From contig NOUX01000001.1 of NCBI GenBank assembly GCA_002245855.1, forward strand, positions 124,001 to 188,000: a stretch of 64,000 nucleotides of DNA, given 5' to 3'. Positions 45,089 through 55,320 of this stretch are shown in pieces; the stretch's first letter is position 1; every line of letters starts with the position of its first letter. Position numbers and translations under genes: made by a program. The notes under the pieces are model-generated. The model was not told the DNA's origin. It saw only the letters and a list, made by a program, of their open reading frames with translations, and did not search any database. Source of the stretch: Sphingobacterium cellulitidis. Lineage in GTDB: Bacteria > Bacteroidota > Bacteroidia > Sphingobacteriales > Sphingobacteriaceae.

Positions 45089-45445
45089 TTAGACGGCTTG
45101 TCCAAAAGTTATCAGGTTACTATCAGGGTCGAGGATTGCAAATTCCTTTTGACCCCAAGGTTTGACAGCAAGGCTTCCATTGGGATGAATATTAACCCCT
45201 TTTTCAATTAATTCCTGATACAATCGGTCAATATTGTCTACACGAATATAAACTTGTCCATAATTTTCTTCAGGAACAAGATCTAAGAAAATGAAAAAAT
45301 GGAGTTCCACATTATCTTTTTTCAAGATCATATAACTTTCAAAGTTTGCGAATCCAATTTCCTGGAAACCTAACTGATTCAAATAATATTCTTTCGTCAC
45401 TGTCTTGACGCGCATGGGCAATTTAGGGCAAGCTATTGTTAACAT
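45089..45445 (-). CDS. VOC/glyoxalase-bleomycin-resistance-family protein
   Basis: A 118-residue cytoplasmic protein with the paired beta-alpha-beta-beta-beta modules of the vicinal-oxygen-chelate fold. Seen: YYLNQLGFQEIGFANFESYMIL in two parts typical of module one, NVELHFFIFL, and the module-two end FAILDPDSNLITFGQ; the acid-His pattern resembles bleomycin-binding immunity proteins more than glyoxalase I. Transcribed alone with its own terminator, opposite to the SusCD pair that follows. Substrate unknown; a resistance role is only a family guess. Confidence 0.8.
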   Translation of the reverse strand: MLTIACPKLPMRVKTVTKEYYLNQLGFQEIGFANFESYMILKKDNVELHFFIFLDLVPEENYGQVYIRVDNIDRLYQELIEKGVNIHPNGSLAVKPWGQKEFAILDPDSNLITFGQAV

Positions 45446-45819
45446 AGTTCAAATTTTTAAAGTTAAAATATGGATAAAATCTTAGAGTGTGAATAGAAAG
45501 AGTCATCCTCCCACTCATTTCTCTATTAGGATATCATTACCTAAAACAACTACTCAAAATTAAAATATTTTCTGTTCTAAATATTATTTTTACCCGCCAA
45601 ATCAAAGCAGGATTAAATTGAGGTTAGTAGTTAAAAATTATTAATTATTTTTTCAGTATATAACCAATTAGTTTACAGTAACATATGATTACCAGCGATT
45701 TTGAAAAGCTTTTTACTTGAATTTTTAACATAAAAAGACAAAATATATCCCCCATATGTACGTTTTGTAATCATTGTATCATTGTCGTTACAATAAAATC
45801 ACATTCATAAACTTCAATT
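45446..45819. promoter_or_regulatory. Divergent intergenic region (VOC gene / SusC pair 4)
   Basis: 374 bases, AT-rich, between divergently transcribed genes, so promoters for both should lie here. It has a direct repeat of CATTGT (near 45770-45784) about 40 bases before the SusC start and no other clear structure. I could not assign specific promoter elements. Confidence 0.35.
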
Positions 45820-48800
45820 ATGTATAAAACACTAACCCATCTATTTCTATGGCTATTTGCTATACAACTAACTTATGGACAGCAACGAACAATAAAAGGG
45901 ACCGTTGTTGATGAACAAACAAAATCAGCGATTGTTGGTGCTACTGTTCGTTTAGATGCCAGCAAGAAAGCCACTTCGACCGACGAATCAGGAAAATTTA
46001 GTTTAGAGGCACCCGCGGGGCCTGTCAATCTAAGCATCAGTGTTTTGGGCTACAACACTGTAAAGCAAACTGTATCAGCGACTGATTCAGTGATCAATAT
46101 TTCGATGAGTCCCCAAACTGCTCGCATCGATGATGTCGTAGTAACTGCACTTGGGGTTCAACGAAAATCCAAAAGCCTAACCTACTCAACACAAACCGTT
46201 AAAGGTGAAGAGTTGACCAAGGTAAAAGATGCGAATCCTATGAACAACCTGACAGGTAAGGTATCCGGGATGCAAATCAATCGAAGTTCTTCCGGTATTG
46301 GAGGTTCGGTTAATATTGTCCTTCGGGGTTTTAAGTCCAACCGAAATAATCAGCCACTCTATGTAATCGACGGATTACCAATCACCAATACAGGGGGTAG
46401 TGGTTCAGAAGGAGCCTTTGGTGGCGGTCCAGATCGAGGGGATATTTTAAGCACCTTGAATGCCGATGACATCCTAAGCATCAATGTTTTGAAAGGAGCA
46501 TCCGCATCAGCCTTATACGGTAGTCAAGGTGCCAACGGAGCTATTATGATTACCACCAAGAAAGGTGCTGAAGGAAATCTAAAGATCGATGTATCCTCCA
46601 GCATCACCGCGGATCAAGCATTTTATCTTCCGAAATTACAATACCGATATGGCCAGACTACCCAAGATTCTGAAGAGAGCTGGGGTGAGAAAGGTTCCTT
46701 TCAAGATCCAGTGGACAACTTCTTTAATACTGGTACGACCTTAATCAATACCATTTCCCTGAGTGGTGGAACCGAAAAGATGCAAAATTATTTCTCTTAT
46801 GGTAATACCAGCAATAAAGGAATTCTTCCAACCAATTCTTTTAAGCAGCATTCAGCGACTTTTAGAAATTCGACCAATTTTTTCGATAATAAATTAACCT
46901 TTGATGGAAGTATGATGTACTCCAGACAAGACATTCATAATCGTCCCTCTTCGGGTTTATATTTTAATCCTATTGCGGGTTTATACCTTTTCCCAAGAGG
47001 CTTGGACTTTGACAAATACAAGAATAATTACGAATACCTATCCCCGACACGGAATTTATACCTTCAAGATTGGTGGAATATCAATGCGGATGCAGGGTTG
47101 ACAGGAACGCATCATTCACAGAATCCGTTTTGGGTGTTGAATAGGAATCCGACTTTCCAATGGAGAGATAATATTATCGCCCAAGGGCAATTAAAATACA
47201 ACATTAATGAGTGGTTATCGGTAAGTGCCAGAGGTACCTTGAACAAACGTTGGGATAAATGGGAGCGTCATGTCTATGCAGGTACGCAGGGAGTTTTATC
47301 AGGTGAGAAAATTGAGGGTGTCTTAAATGATAATGGCCGATATACCCGCGATCAAACAGAAAGCACATCGTTGTATGGAGATTTATTGTTTATTGGGAAC
47401 AAGACCTTTGCTGAGGATTGGGATTTGAACTTTACTGCAGGAACATCCATTAACGATACCCGTTCTAACGGATGGAATTTAGATCAGTTAAAACTAGCCG
47501 TGGCGAATAAGTTTTTGCTCAGCAATATATACCGTGATGCACCGATTAATGTCCTGAACGAATCTATCAGCAGAAGGCAATTGCAATCTCTTTTTGCATC
47601 GACCAATTTAGGTTATAAGGATAAGATCTTTTTGGATTTGACCGCACGTAACGATTGGGCCTCTACCCTAGCGAATACGCCGCAGGAGAAAAAAGGATAT
47701 TTCTATTGGTCTGCAGGTTTATCAGCAGTCCTTTCAGACATGATAAAGATGCCAAGCTTTATTACCTACAGTAAACTTAGGTTAACTATGGCAGAGGTAG
47801 GAAACGATGTGGGAATTTATAGTACCATTCCGACCAATACTTTAGCGACCGGTATCCTGAATGCCAATGTTTCGGGTCCATATCAAGGTTTACCACTTCG
47901 TCCTGAAATCAGCAGAAGTTATGAAGTCGGGTATGAAGGAAGATTTTGGAATGATCGGATCAACGTTGATCTAGCCCTATACAAGACCAATACCAAGGAT
48001 CAGTATTTTTCGTATGAAGCACCAGTTGGTCAGGTCTATACCACGGTATTTTTGAATGCCGGTAATGTGGAGAACAAGGGTATAGAAGCCGCCTTGGGGA
48101 TTGATGCGATTAAGAAGGATAATTTCACCTGGAATACCTCGGTAAATTTCACTGCAAATAGAAATAAGATCTTGGAGTTAGCCCCGAAACTTGGGGAGCG
48201 TTATTCCGTAGGTGGTAATTTCAATGTTCTGAGATTAAATGGATCATTTGGGGATTTTTGGGCAAGAACATTTTTAAGAGACAGTAACGGCGTTATGGTT
48301 GTTGATGACACTGGTAGGCCACAAATTGGACCTGAAGGATATATTGGGAATAACAATCCTAAATCCATTGTGGGATGGAATAACACGATCAATTACGGAA
48401 AATTCGGGTTGAGTTTTACGATTGATGCCAGATTTGGCGGACAAGTAATTTCAGTAACCGACGGTTATTTAAATTCCTTTGGCGTTAGTGAGGAAAGTGC
48501 TGCCGCGAGAGATGCGGGTGGATTGGATATCCCTGCTGTAAAGGTGGATGGAACCCCATGGCAAGGAAAGCTTCCTGCACAAGCATATTATAGTGCAGTA
48601 GGAAATCGCGATGGTATAATCGAGGGTCAGGTTTATGATGCAACGAATATCAGGATGCGTGAGATCGCATTGACCTATGCATTACCGATCAAATGGAAAG
48701 GAGTAAATAGTGCATCGATTTCATTGACAGGTAGAAATTTATTTTTCTTCCACAATGATGCTCCCTATGACCCAGAGTTGAATACTACCACTGGTGTTGG

Positions 48801-48873
48801 AGCACAAGGCTACGACAGCTTTTCTTTACCAGCAACACGTAGCTATGGACTAAACCTAAAAGTATCCTTTTAA
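45820..48873 (+). CDS. SusC/RagA-type TonB-linked outer-membrane importer (pair 4)
   Basis: Outer-membrane importer of 1017 residues. Seen: signal peptide ending LTYG, CarboxypepD-regulatory-like domain (RTIKGTVVDEQTKSAIVGAT), TonB box IDDVVVTALGVQR, plug with LKGASASALYGSQGANGAIMITTKKG, and barrel ending YGLNLKVSF. The TonB-box region and plug style (TALGVQRKSKSL) are close to those of pair 2, suggesting a common subfamily. SusD follows after 17 bases. No enzyme gene is attached, so the ligand is open. Confidence 0.92.
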   Translation: MYKTLTHLFLWLFAIQLTYGQQRTIKGTVVDEQTKSAIVGATVRLDASKKATSTDESGKFSLEAPAGPVNLSISVLGYNTVKQTVSATDSVINISMSPQTARIDDVVVTALGVQRKSKSLTYSTQTVKGEELTKVKDANPMNNLTGKVSGMQINRSSSGIGGSVNIVLRGFKSNRNNQPLYVIDGLPITNTGGSGSEGAFGGGPDRGDILSTLNADDILSINVLKGASASALYGSQGANGAIMITTKKGAEGNLKIDVSSSITADQAFYLPKLQYRYGQTTQDSEESWGEKGSFQDPVDNFFNTGTTLINTISLSGGTEKMQNYFSYGNTSNKGILPTNSFKQHSATFRNSTNFFDNKLTFDGSMMYSRQDIHNRPSSGLYFNPIAGLYLFPRGLDFDKYKNNYEYLSPTRNLYLQDWWNINADAGLTGTHHSQNPFWVLNRNPTFQWRDNIIAQGQLKYNINEWLSVSARGTLNKRWDKWERHVYAGTQGVLSGEKIEGVLNDNGRYTRDQTESTSLYGDLLFIGNKTFAEDWDLNFTAGTSINDTRSNGWNLDQLKLAVANKFLLSNIYRDAPINVLNESISRRQLQSLFASTNLGYKDKIFLDLTARNDWASTLANTPQEKKGYFYWSAGLSAVLSDMIKMPSFITYSKLRLTMAEVGNDVGIYSTIPTNTLATGILNANVSGPYQGLPLRPEISRSYEVGYEGRFWNDRINVDLALYKTNTKDQYFSYEAPVGQVYTTVFLNAGNVENKGIEAALGIDAIKKDNFTWNTSVNFTANRNKILELAPKLGERYSVGGNFNVLRLNGSFGDFWARTFLRDSNGVMVVDDTGRPQIGPEGYIGNNNPKSIVGWNNTINYGKFGLSFTIDARFGGQVISVTDGYLNSFGVSEESAAARDAGGLDIPAVKVDGTPWQGKLPAQAYYSAVGNRDGIIEGQVYDATNIRMREIALTYALPIKWKGVNSASISLTGRNLFFFHNDAPYDPELNTTTGVGAQGYDSFSLPATRSYGLNLKVSF

Positions 48874-48890
48874 TAACCAAGAGAAACGAA

Positions 48891-50513
48891 ATGAAGACAT
48901 TAAAATCATATTATAAATTGTCGGGAATATTATTGAGTAGTTTATTCCTGACCATGAGCTGTACCAAGGACTTTACAGAATTAAATACAAATCCTGCAGG
49001 TGTTACGGATGAAGAAGCCATGGGAGACTTTGCCTTGGTCGCTTCTTTCCTTGCACAAGGTCAGCGAGCGATCTTATCCGAGAATGTAGGAGAATATCAG
49101 GTATCGAACAACTTGACTAGTGATGCCTATGGCGGGTATTTTGGAGCGGAAGCACCCTTTGTAGGAAATGCCAATAACCTGACCTATAGTTTGGTTCCGG
49201 GTTGGTATTCTTCCCTATGGGTTGACCGTTATATCCGCGCCATGAATCCATTGTTTCGAGTAGAACTAATGACCCGAAATGATGAAAAGATGAAAGATAT
49301 TTTTGCTTTTGCTAAGATTCTTAAGGTTTCAGCCATGCATAGAACATCGGACAAAGTTGGGCCAATTATCTATAGTAAATATAATGCACCAGATGAATCC
49401 GATCAAATTCATTATGATAATCAGGAAGATGCCTATAAGAACTTTTTCAAGGATTTGGATACCGCAACGACTATTTTAAAGACTTACAAGGGGAAAGAAG
49501 TATCTGCGGCAATGAAAAAATCTGATTTAGCCTATACATCGAACAATTATGATCGTTGGTTAAGGATTGCGAATACCCTGAGATTACGATTAGCCTTACG
49601 AGTAGCCTTCAAAGATGCAGCCTTGGCAAAAACAGAAGGTGAAAAAGCGCTAAATCCAGAAAATGGAGGATTACTAGAGTCCACGGCTGACAATTGCTTT
49701 ATCAAATTGAGTACAGACCATCCTTTAAATATTATTACTACGACCTGGAGTGATACCAGGATGCATGCTAGTATTGAATCGTTCTTAGGTGGATACAAGG
49801 ATCCACGCATGGAAAAATTATTTGAAAAGGCTACGGATCCTGCTGTCAAAGGACAGTATAAAGGAATCAGGACAGGTATTGACATCGATGCAAAGAGCAG
49901 GTATGATAATTATTCCAAACTTCTTCCATTACCTAATAAAATGCAATTAATGGTTTCTTCCGAGAGTTGGTTTCTAAAAGCTGAAGCTGCTTTGAGAGGC
50001 TGGAGCAATGCTGGGGATGCGAAGAGCAATTATGAAAAGGGAATCGATAGGTCATTTGAAATGTATGGATTGAGTGCGGCAGCAACGGCTTATAAAAATA
50101 ATTCAAGCGACAAGCCTATGCCTTACATCGATCCAAAGGCAATCAAAGCAGGGCAAAATGATATCAAAGCGGGTTCACCGTTTTTAAGTACGATCACCAT
50201 TGCTTGGAATGAGGCTGATAGCAAGGATCGAAAGTTAGAAAGAATCATCACCCAGAAATGGATATCGATGTTTCCTGATGGAGATGAAGCCTGGGCCGAA
50301 TATCGCCGGTCGGGCTATCCAATTTTATTTCCAGTAGTGGTAAACTACAGCAATAACACCATTCCTACGAATCCTGGAATTCGCAGAATGCCATATCCAG
50401 AAAGGGAATATAACAGCAATAGCGCTGCGGTGAATGAAGCGGTAAAAATGTTGGGAGGTCCTGACAATGGTGGAACCAGATTATGGTGGGATTCAACAAA
50501 CAAAAAGTTATAA
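48891..50513 (+). CDS. SusD/RagB-family nutrient-binding lipoprotein, SusD_2-like (pair 4)
   Basis: Lid lipoprotein of 540 residues. Seen: lipobox LTMSC followed by Thr-Lys-Asp, start motif FTELNTNPAGVTDEEA, WFLKAEAALRGW and the C-terminal ITQKWISMFPDGDEAWAEYRRSGYP, which is characteristic of the SusD_2-like branch also seen in pair 2. Paired with the preceding SusC; a terminator follows, making a simple two-gene operon. Confidence 0.9.
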   Translation: MKTLKSYYKLSGILLSSLFLTMSCTKDFTELNTNPAGVTDEEAMGDFALVASFLAQGQRAILSENVGEYQVSNNLTSDAYGGYFGAEAPFVGNANNLTYSLVPGWYSSLWVDRYIRAMNPLFRVELMTRNDEKMKDIFAFAKILKVSAMHRTSDKVGPIIYSKYNAPDESDQIHYDNQEDAYKNFFKDLDTATTILKTYKGKEVSAAMKKSDLAYTSNNYDRWLRIANTLRLRLALRVAFKDAALAKTEGEKALNPENGGLLESTADNCFIKLSTDHPLNIITTTWSDTRMHASIESFLGGYKDPRMEKLFEKATDPAVKGQYKGIRTGIDIDAKSRYDNYSKLLPLPNKMQLMVSSESWFLKAEAALRGWSNAGDAKSNYEKGIDRSFEMYGLSAAATAYKNNSSDKPMPYIDPKAIKAGQNDIKAGSPFLSTITIAWNEADSKDRKLERIITQKWISMFPDGDEAWAEYRRSGYPILFPVVVNYSNNTIPTNPGIRRMPYPEREYNSNSAAVNEAVKMLGGPDNGGTRLWWDSTNKKL

Positions 50514-50537
50514 TAAAATTCAATGGGTAGTATAATG

Positions 50538-50571
50538 AGCGGGTAGGAGAAATCCTACACCGCTTTTTTTT
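50538..50571 (+). terminator. Intrinsic terminator after SusD pair 4
   Basis: Hairpin AGCGGGTAGGA / TCCTACACCGCT with one bulged base, followed by eight T residues. Confidence 0.85.
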
Positions 50572-50736
50572 GCCCCACACGTTCATTTTTGAACATAAGA
50601 TGTCCGAAAACGAACACAATAAAGGCTTCAACAAAGCGTAATTTATTAAAAACAAACAACTTATACCGATGGCAATGAAATTGCTCTTAGAGCTTCATAT
50701 TTAAACTATTAATCAGCATTTGCAAAATCCTAAAAA

Positions 50737-53142
50737 ATGAATTGGAGTTATATAAAAATTGCTTGGCGAAATATTAGCAAGAAAAAACTACAGAACATTA
50801 TCAATTTAATCGGATTAATCTGTGGAATTACGTTCATAATGATCGTAGGCGCCTACATTTGGGATGCAAAGCAGGTAAATGCCCATTTAAGAAATAAGGA
50901 TCAGCAATACCTATTACAGAGCACGTATAAGAAAGAAGGTTTAGGAATTGAGCTCACTACCCTTGGGGCACTTCCCAAAGCTTTGGCAGAAGAATATCCA
51001 CAGCTAGTCAAAAACTACTATAGAATAGACGGGTTGACCTGCATTGTTTCCAATGGATCAGATAAGTTCGAGGAATCAGCTAGTTTAGGGGACCCCACAT
51101 TCTTATCTATGTTTGGATTTGAGCTGCATGCTGGAGATGTAAATACCGCCTTGGTTGATCCTTTTTCATTAGTTATAACCGAAGCTGCCGCGATAAAGTA
51201 CTTTGGCCGGATAGATGCTTTGGGAGAACAACTTTCCATTAGAAACTTCAAAGGTGAGAAACATGATTTTAAAGTAACTGGGATCATCAAACCAAATTAC
51301 CGAAATTCAGTTCAGGAGTTAACTCCAGGCTTAAAAGGGGATTTCTTTTTACCTATTGCTTCCGAGAGATATTTCGGTCGAGAGCTTGATAGCTGGGAGA
51401 ATCCTTATATCGTAGGATTTGTAGAATTGGAAAAGAATATTTCTTTAGATCAAATCAATGCAGCTATTAAAGCCTTAGTTGGTAAACATACTGACCAGGT
51501 ATTTTCAGATAATTACAGCCCGGATCTAAAACCTCTCAAGACCTATTATCTGGAGAGCAATTATGGCGCAATTCAAAAGATGATTGATATCCTCCTTTAC
51601 ATTTCCGGATTCATCCTGTTGATGGCTATTATTAATTTTATCAATTTCAATTTAGGTCAAAACATAAGTCGCTTAAAAGAGATCGGCATCAGGAAGATTA
51701 TGGGAGCTCGTTCCAATCAGATAGCCAGCCTCCTACTTACGGAATATGTCATTCTTGTGGTTTTGATTTTATTAATCTGTTTTCCATTATATGTGTTTGC
51801 CAAGCCCCTATTTGAAAACATCTTTATGCGAAAACTACCCCAGATAACGGAATTGCCTTATTATTTTTATTTGGGTATTTTCTTGTTTTCAATTTTTATA
51901 GGTTTAATTTCTGGCTTTTATCCAGCGATTAAACTTTCAAGGAACAGCTTATTGAATTCTGTAAAACTTCAGTTTGATAAAGTAAAAAACAAACAGAGTC
52001 TCCGAAAGGCCTTGCTATTCCTTCAATTTACCACCGCCATTATTATTTTGACTTCCACCATTATCGTTGCTAGACAAATCCACTTGTTTGTAAATAGTGA
52101 TTTAGGATATAAAAAAGATTACATATTAACAGTACAGACAACACGAGATTGGAGTCCGGAAGGTGTTCGAAAAACACAAACCATCCAACAAGAACTAGGG
52201 AAGCTGAATGAGGTTGAAGAGATCAGTTTATCTTATGAAACGCCAAATAATATTGTTGGGAAGGCAGAAATAGCCTTAATGGATAAGTCTGATGAGCCCA
52301 TTAATTCTCAAATGATAATTTCAGATTCCAAATTTGCTGAAACCTATCAGATTCCAATGTTGGCTGGCAGTTTTTTCAGTTCGGACCTTGTTGATTCGTT
52401 GGCACCAAAAGAAGTGGTGATGAATCGAAAAGCGATGAATGTATTGGGCATAGAGCATGCTGATGACGTAATAGGTGGAAATCTAAAGATTAATGGCACT
52501 CCTGATCCTGTGCGCGTAGTTGGGATAACTGAAAACTTTATTCCTAATTCCATGCATAATCCTAACACGGCAATTATTTGGCTGAATGTATCACAAAACA
52601 ATCTCTATAGGTATTTCAATATTCGCATGAAACCCGGATCGATATCCAGTTCGATTGATAATATTGAGAAGAAATGGCATTTCCTGATGCCTGAAGCACC
52701 TTTTGAATATCATTTTATGGAGGAAAATATTCGGAAAATGTATGAAACCGAATTGCAATTATACAGAGCTTCGATTTCAGCAACGGTAATTACATTAATC
52801 ATCGTTTGTTTGGGCATATTAGGTTTAGTTTCCTTATCCATTACTGCGCGAAGCAAGGAAGTTGGAATGAGGAAGATATTAGGCGCGAAACTATCGGATT
52901 TACTGATTTTATTTTCTAAAGAATATTACCTTTTATTTTTCACTTCTATACTTGTTGCAGTGCCAATCAGCTTCTTTATGATGAAAAAATGGTTGTACAA
53001 CTATGAGTTTAGGATAGAAATTTCAGCATGGAATTTTTTATTGCCGATCATACTCCTATTGACATTATTGGCAGGAATAATATTATTTATATTATACAGT
53101 AAAGGTAAGGGAAATCCTATTCACCGTTTAAAAGAAGATTAA
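50737..53142 (+). CDS. FtsX/MacB-like ABC transporter permease (8 membrane helices)
   Basis: Membrane protein of 801 residues with the duplicated FtsX layout: one N-terminal helix (about 20-42), a MacB-like periplasmic domain (45-270), three helices (about 285-305, 335-358, 375-395), a fourth near 425-447, a second periplasmic domain, and a last set of three helices near 680-800. Seen: ARSKEVGMRKILGAK and RLKEIGIRKIMGARSNQI, the cytoplasmic coupling motifs repeated in both halves. No ATPase gene is adjacent. Known: Bacteroidota have many such orphan permeases, often induced by cell-envelope stress or antimicrobial peptides. Flanked by terminators on both sides, so monocistronic. Confidence 0.88.
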   Translation: MNWSYIKIAWRNISKKKLQNIINLIGLICGITFIMIVGAYIWDAKQVNAHLRNKDQQYLLQSTYKKEGLGIELTTLGALPKALAEEYPQLVKNYYRIDGLTCIVSNGSDKFEESASLGDPTFLSMFGFELHAGDVNTALVDPFSLVITEAAAIKYFGRIDALGEQLSIRNFKGEKHDFKVTGIIKPNYRNSVQELTPGLKGDFFLPIASERYFGRELDSWENPYIVGFVELEKNISLDQINAAIKALVGKHTDQVFSDNYSPDLKPLKTYYLESNYGAIQKMIDILLYISGFILLMAIINFINFNLGQNISRLKEIGIRKIMGARSNQIASLLLTEYVILVVLILLICFPLYVFAKPLFENIFMRKLPQITELPYYFYLGIFLFSIFIGLISGFYPAIKLSRNSLLNSVKLQFDKVKNKQSLRKALLFLQFTTAIIILTSTIIVARQIHLFVNSDLGYKKDYILTVQTTRDWSPEGVRKTQTIQQELGKLNEVEEISLSYETPNNIVGKAEIALMDKSDEPINSQMIISDSKFAETYQIPMLAGSFFSSDLVDSLAPKEVVMNRKAMNVLGIEHADDVIGGNLKINGTPDPVRVVGITENFIPNSMHNPNTAIIWLNVSQNNLYRYFNIRMKPGSISSSIDNIEKKWHFLMPEAPFEYHFMEENIRKMYETELQLYRASISATVITLIIVCLGILGLVSLSITARSKEVGMRKILGAKLSDLLILFSKEYYLLFFTSILVAVPISFFMMKKWLYNYEFRIEISAWNFLLPIILLLTLLAGIILFILYSKGKGNPIHRLKED

Positions 53143-53154
53143 GAAATCACCTAA

Positions 53155-53186
53155 AAGAAAAGCCGGCTAATGCCGGCTTTTCTTAT
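53155..53186. terminator. Bidirectional terminator between the permease and oxidoreductase genes
   Basis: Hairpin AAGAAAAGCCGGC with its complement and a 4-base loop between convergent genes, with A-rich and T-rich flanks on the two sides. Confidence 0.88.
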
Positions 53187-53193
53187 TTTATTC

Positions 53194-54477
53194 TTAAACT
53201 TTCGGCAATTGATAGCCATTATGGTATTTAGCGGCCAAATAAGTATTAGCCTCCTCATCTGTAAATCTGGCTTTATTTTTATCCCAATAGAGTTTTTTTC
53301 CAGTTCTATAGGCGATATTTCCCATTTGGGAAAGAATTGCAATATGAGCACCTGCTTCGACAGGAGCATGGAGGATACTTTTGTCATTAGTTCGGATTGC
53401 GGTAACAAAATTTTCCATATGTTTTTCCAATCCATTGTCTTTAGAAGGTTGAGGAGTTACTGCCTGCATCCTACCTCCTTCTGGAATTACCTCCCAACTA
53501 CCTCTATTCACGACCAGGGTTCCATTGTTACCGATAAAGGCAACGCCATGATCTTTTCCATAGGGACCAAGATCTATACCAGTAGCTTGTTCCCATTGCA
53601 AGTAAAAATCATCAAAAGCGAATACCGTTATTAGGGAATCTGGAGTTTCGGCGGCATCATCAGGGTAAGCGAACTTACCTCCTGTTGCCATGATAGAAAT
53701 CGGGTCTGAAACTTTCATTCCAATCAATGCGAAATCCAACATATGAACTCCCCAATCAGTCATCAGTCCGCCAGCATAATCCCAGAACCATCTGAAGTCA
53801 AAATGGAAACGATTCGGGTTGAAGGGTCTTTTTGTTGCTGGTCCCAGCCATTTATCATAATGCACACCTGCAGGCGGAGCAGAATCCGGTTTTACCGGAA
53901 TACTCTTCATCCATCCTTGGTAAGCCCATGCTTTTACAGATCTGATTTTCCCTAATTTTCCACTATGGACAAATCCCATTGCATCCCTAAAATGTTGTTG
54001 ACTACGTTGCCATTGGCCGACCTGAACAATTTTATTGTATTTTTTGTCGGCTGCAAGCATTACTTCACATTCCTTGATAGAGTTTCCGAGCGGTTTTTCC
54101 ACATAAACATGTTTTCCAGCAGCAACAGCATCGACCATGATCATACAATGCCAGTGATCAGGGGTTCCAATAATAACCGCATCAACATTCGGATCTTTTA
54201 ACAGGTCCTTATAATCAATATATTTTTTGACTTTGATGTTCTTTTGTTCGAGTTCGTTGCTTCTTTTGTTCAGTACATTTTCATCCACATCACAAAGCGC
54301 TGTACAGGTCACTTTATCAATCTTTAAAATTGCATTTAAGTTTGACCAGCCCATACCATTCGCACCGATAAGACCGATTCTCAAAGGTGAGGTTTGATTG
54401 GCAAAGGCTTGACTTCGAAAAAACAAAGAAGATGCAGCAAGTACAGCTGAACTTTTAATAAAATCTTTTCTTTTCAT
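53194..54477 (-). CDS. Gfo/Idh/MocA-family oxidoreductase, exported
   Basis: NAD(P)-dependent sugar-type oxidoreductase of 427 residues. Seen: an N-terminal export signal (MKRKDFIKSS...SQAFA, a weak twin-arginine variant), Rossmann motif RIGLIGANGMGWSN, TPDHWHCMI, the catalytic-type EKPLGNS motif and a C-terminal domain starting GQWQRSQQHFRDAM. Known: Tat-exported members of this family in Bacteroidota often act on glycosides or sugar alcohols, keeping a tightly bound cofactor. Monocistronic, with no sugar-related partner next to it. Substrate unknown. Confidence 0.88.
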   Translation of the reverse strand: MKRKDFIKSSAVLAASSLFFRSQAFANQTSPLRIGLIGANGMGWSNLNAILKIDKVTCTALCDVDENVLNKRSNELEQKNIKVKKYIDYKDLLKDPNVDAVIIGTPDHWHCMIMVDAVAAGKHVYVEKPLGNSIKECEVMLAADKKYNKIVQVGQWQRSQQHFRDAMGFVHSGKLGKIRSVKAWAYQGWMKSIPVKPDSAPPAGVHYDKWLGPATKRPFNPNRFHFDFRWFWDYAGGLMTDWGVHMLDFALIGMKVSDPISIMATGGKFAYPDDAAETPDSLITVFAFDDFYLQWEQATGIDLGPYGKDHGVAFIGNNGTLVVNRGSWEVIPEGGRMQAVTPQPSKDNGLEKHMENFVTAIRTNDKSILHAPVEAGAHIAILSQMGNIAYRTGKKLYWDKNKARFTDEEANTYLAAKYHNGYQLPKV

Positions 54478-54642
54478 TTATGAATAATGTTTTAGGTTTA
54501 AAAAAAAGAAATACAACGAGGGAATTGTTAATCTTTTAGAAAGATACAAAAATTCCAAAATAAAAGTTCTTCAAAATTCAAAAGAAGTATCGAAAAGAGT
54601 TAAGGATATTTTAGTATCTTGTAGAGAAGCAACGTTTATCCT

Positions 54643-55320
54643 ATGGACGAAAAGACGACATCAGTTCCTATAAACTTGCTCATTGTCGAGGATCAACAGA
54701 TTATAGTCGATGGTTTGGTCATGATATTGAGTGGGCATCCGCAATTTGGCAATATTCAATCCTGCACCAACCCCCAGGAGCTGCTGGCATCTATTGAGCA
54801 GAACCGTCCTGATGTGATATTGATGGATTTCAATATGCCTGATATGGATGGGATTCAATGTATAGAAGCAGTTTTAGAAGAGAATCCGGAACAGAAAATA
54901 TTAATGCTTACGGGTTACGATGATACGGAGCTTATCCGAGAGGCCTTACGAAAAGGGGCTTTAGGTTATGTATTAAAAAACATTGCGAAGGAGGAACTCA
55001 TAAAGGCTATTGTAGCGGTCAACGATCGCAAAAGACATCTTGACCAGCAGGTTCAAAATAAAGTCGTTGAAGCCTTTTTAATGAATGAGGAATCAGGAAG
55101 CCTTGATCAAAATTCGAAAAAAGATAGTTTCAACCTATCGCATCGGGAGTTGGAGATACTCAAGCTCATTTCTGAGGGTAATTCCAGCAACAAGATCGCA
55201 GATCAGTTATTTATCAGTTCGAATACCGTGGATACCCATCGCAAGAATATCATGGCCAAATGCGGAGTCAAGAAAATAACGGAGTTGATCACATTTGCCA
55301 ATAAAAATCAGCTACTCTAA
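54643..55320 (+). CDS. NarL/LuxR-type response regulator
   Basis: Two-component DNA-binding regulator of 225 residues. Seen: receiver domain (about 10-130) with acidic pocket VEDQQ, phosphorylation site Asp62 in ILMDFNMPDMDG and the conserved Thr/Lys positions in MLTGYDD and YVLKNI; then a LuxR-type helix-turn-helix (about 160-220) with LSHRELEILKLISEG and SSNTVDTHRKNI. It converges on, and overlaps by 4 bases, the histidine kinase gene on the other strand, which is its likely partner. Target genes unknown. Confidence 0.92.
   Translation: MDEKTTSVPINLLIVEDQQIIVDGLVMILSGHPQFGNIQSCTNPQELLASIEQNRPDVILMDFNMPDMDGIQCIEAVLEENPEQKILMLTGYDDTELIREALRKGALGYVLKNIAKEELIKAIVAVNDRKRHLDQQVQNKVVEAFLMNEESGSLDQNSKKDSFNLSHRELEILKLISEGNSSNKIADQLFISSNTVDTHRKNIMAKCGVKKITELITFANKNQLL

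Noticed and set aside
45089..45445. Bleomycin resistance determinant
   Set aside because: Only a general VOC-fold resemblance; no mobile or resistance context, so a specific resistance call is not supported.
53151..53435. Minus-strand frame overlapping the end of the oxidoreductase gene
   Set aside because: A shadow in another frame of the Gfo/Idh/MocA gene with low-quality composition.
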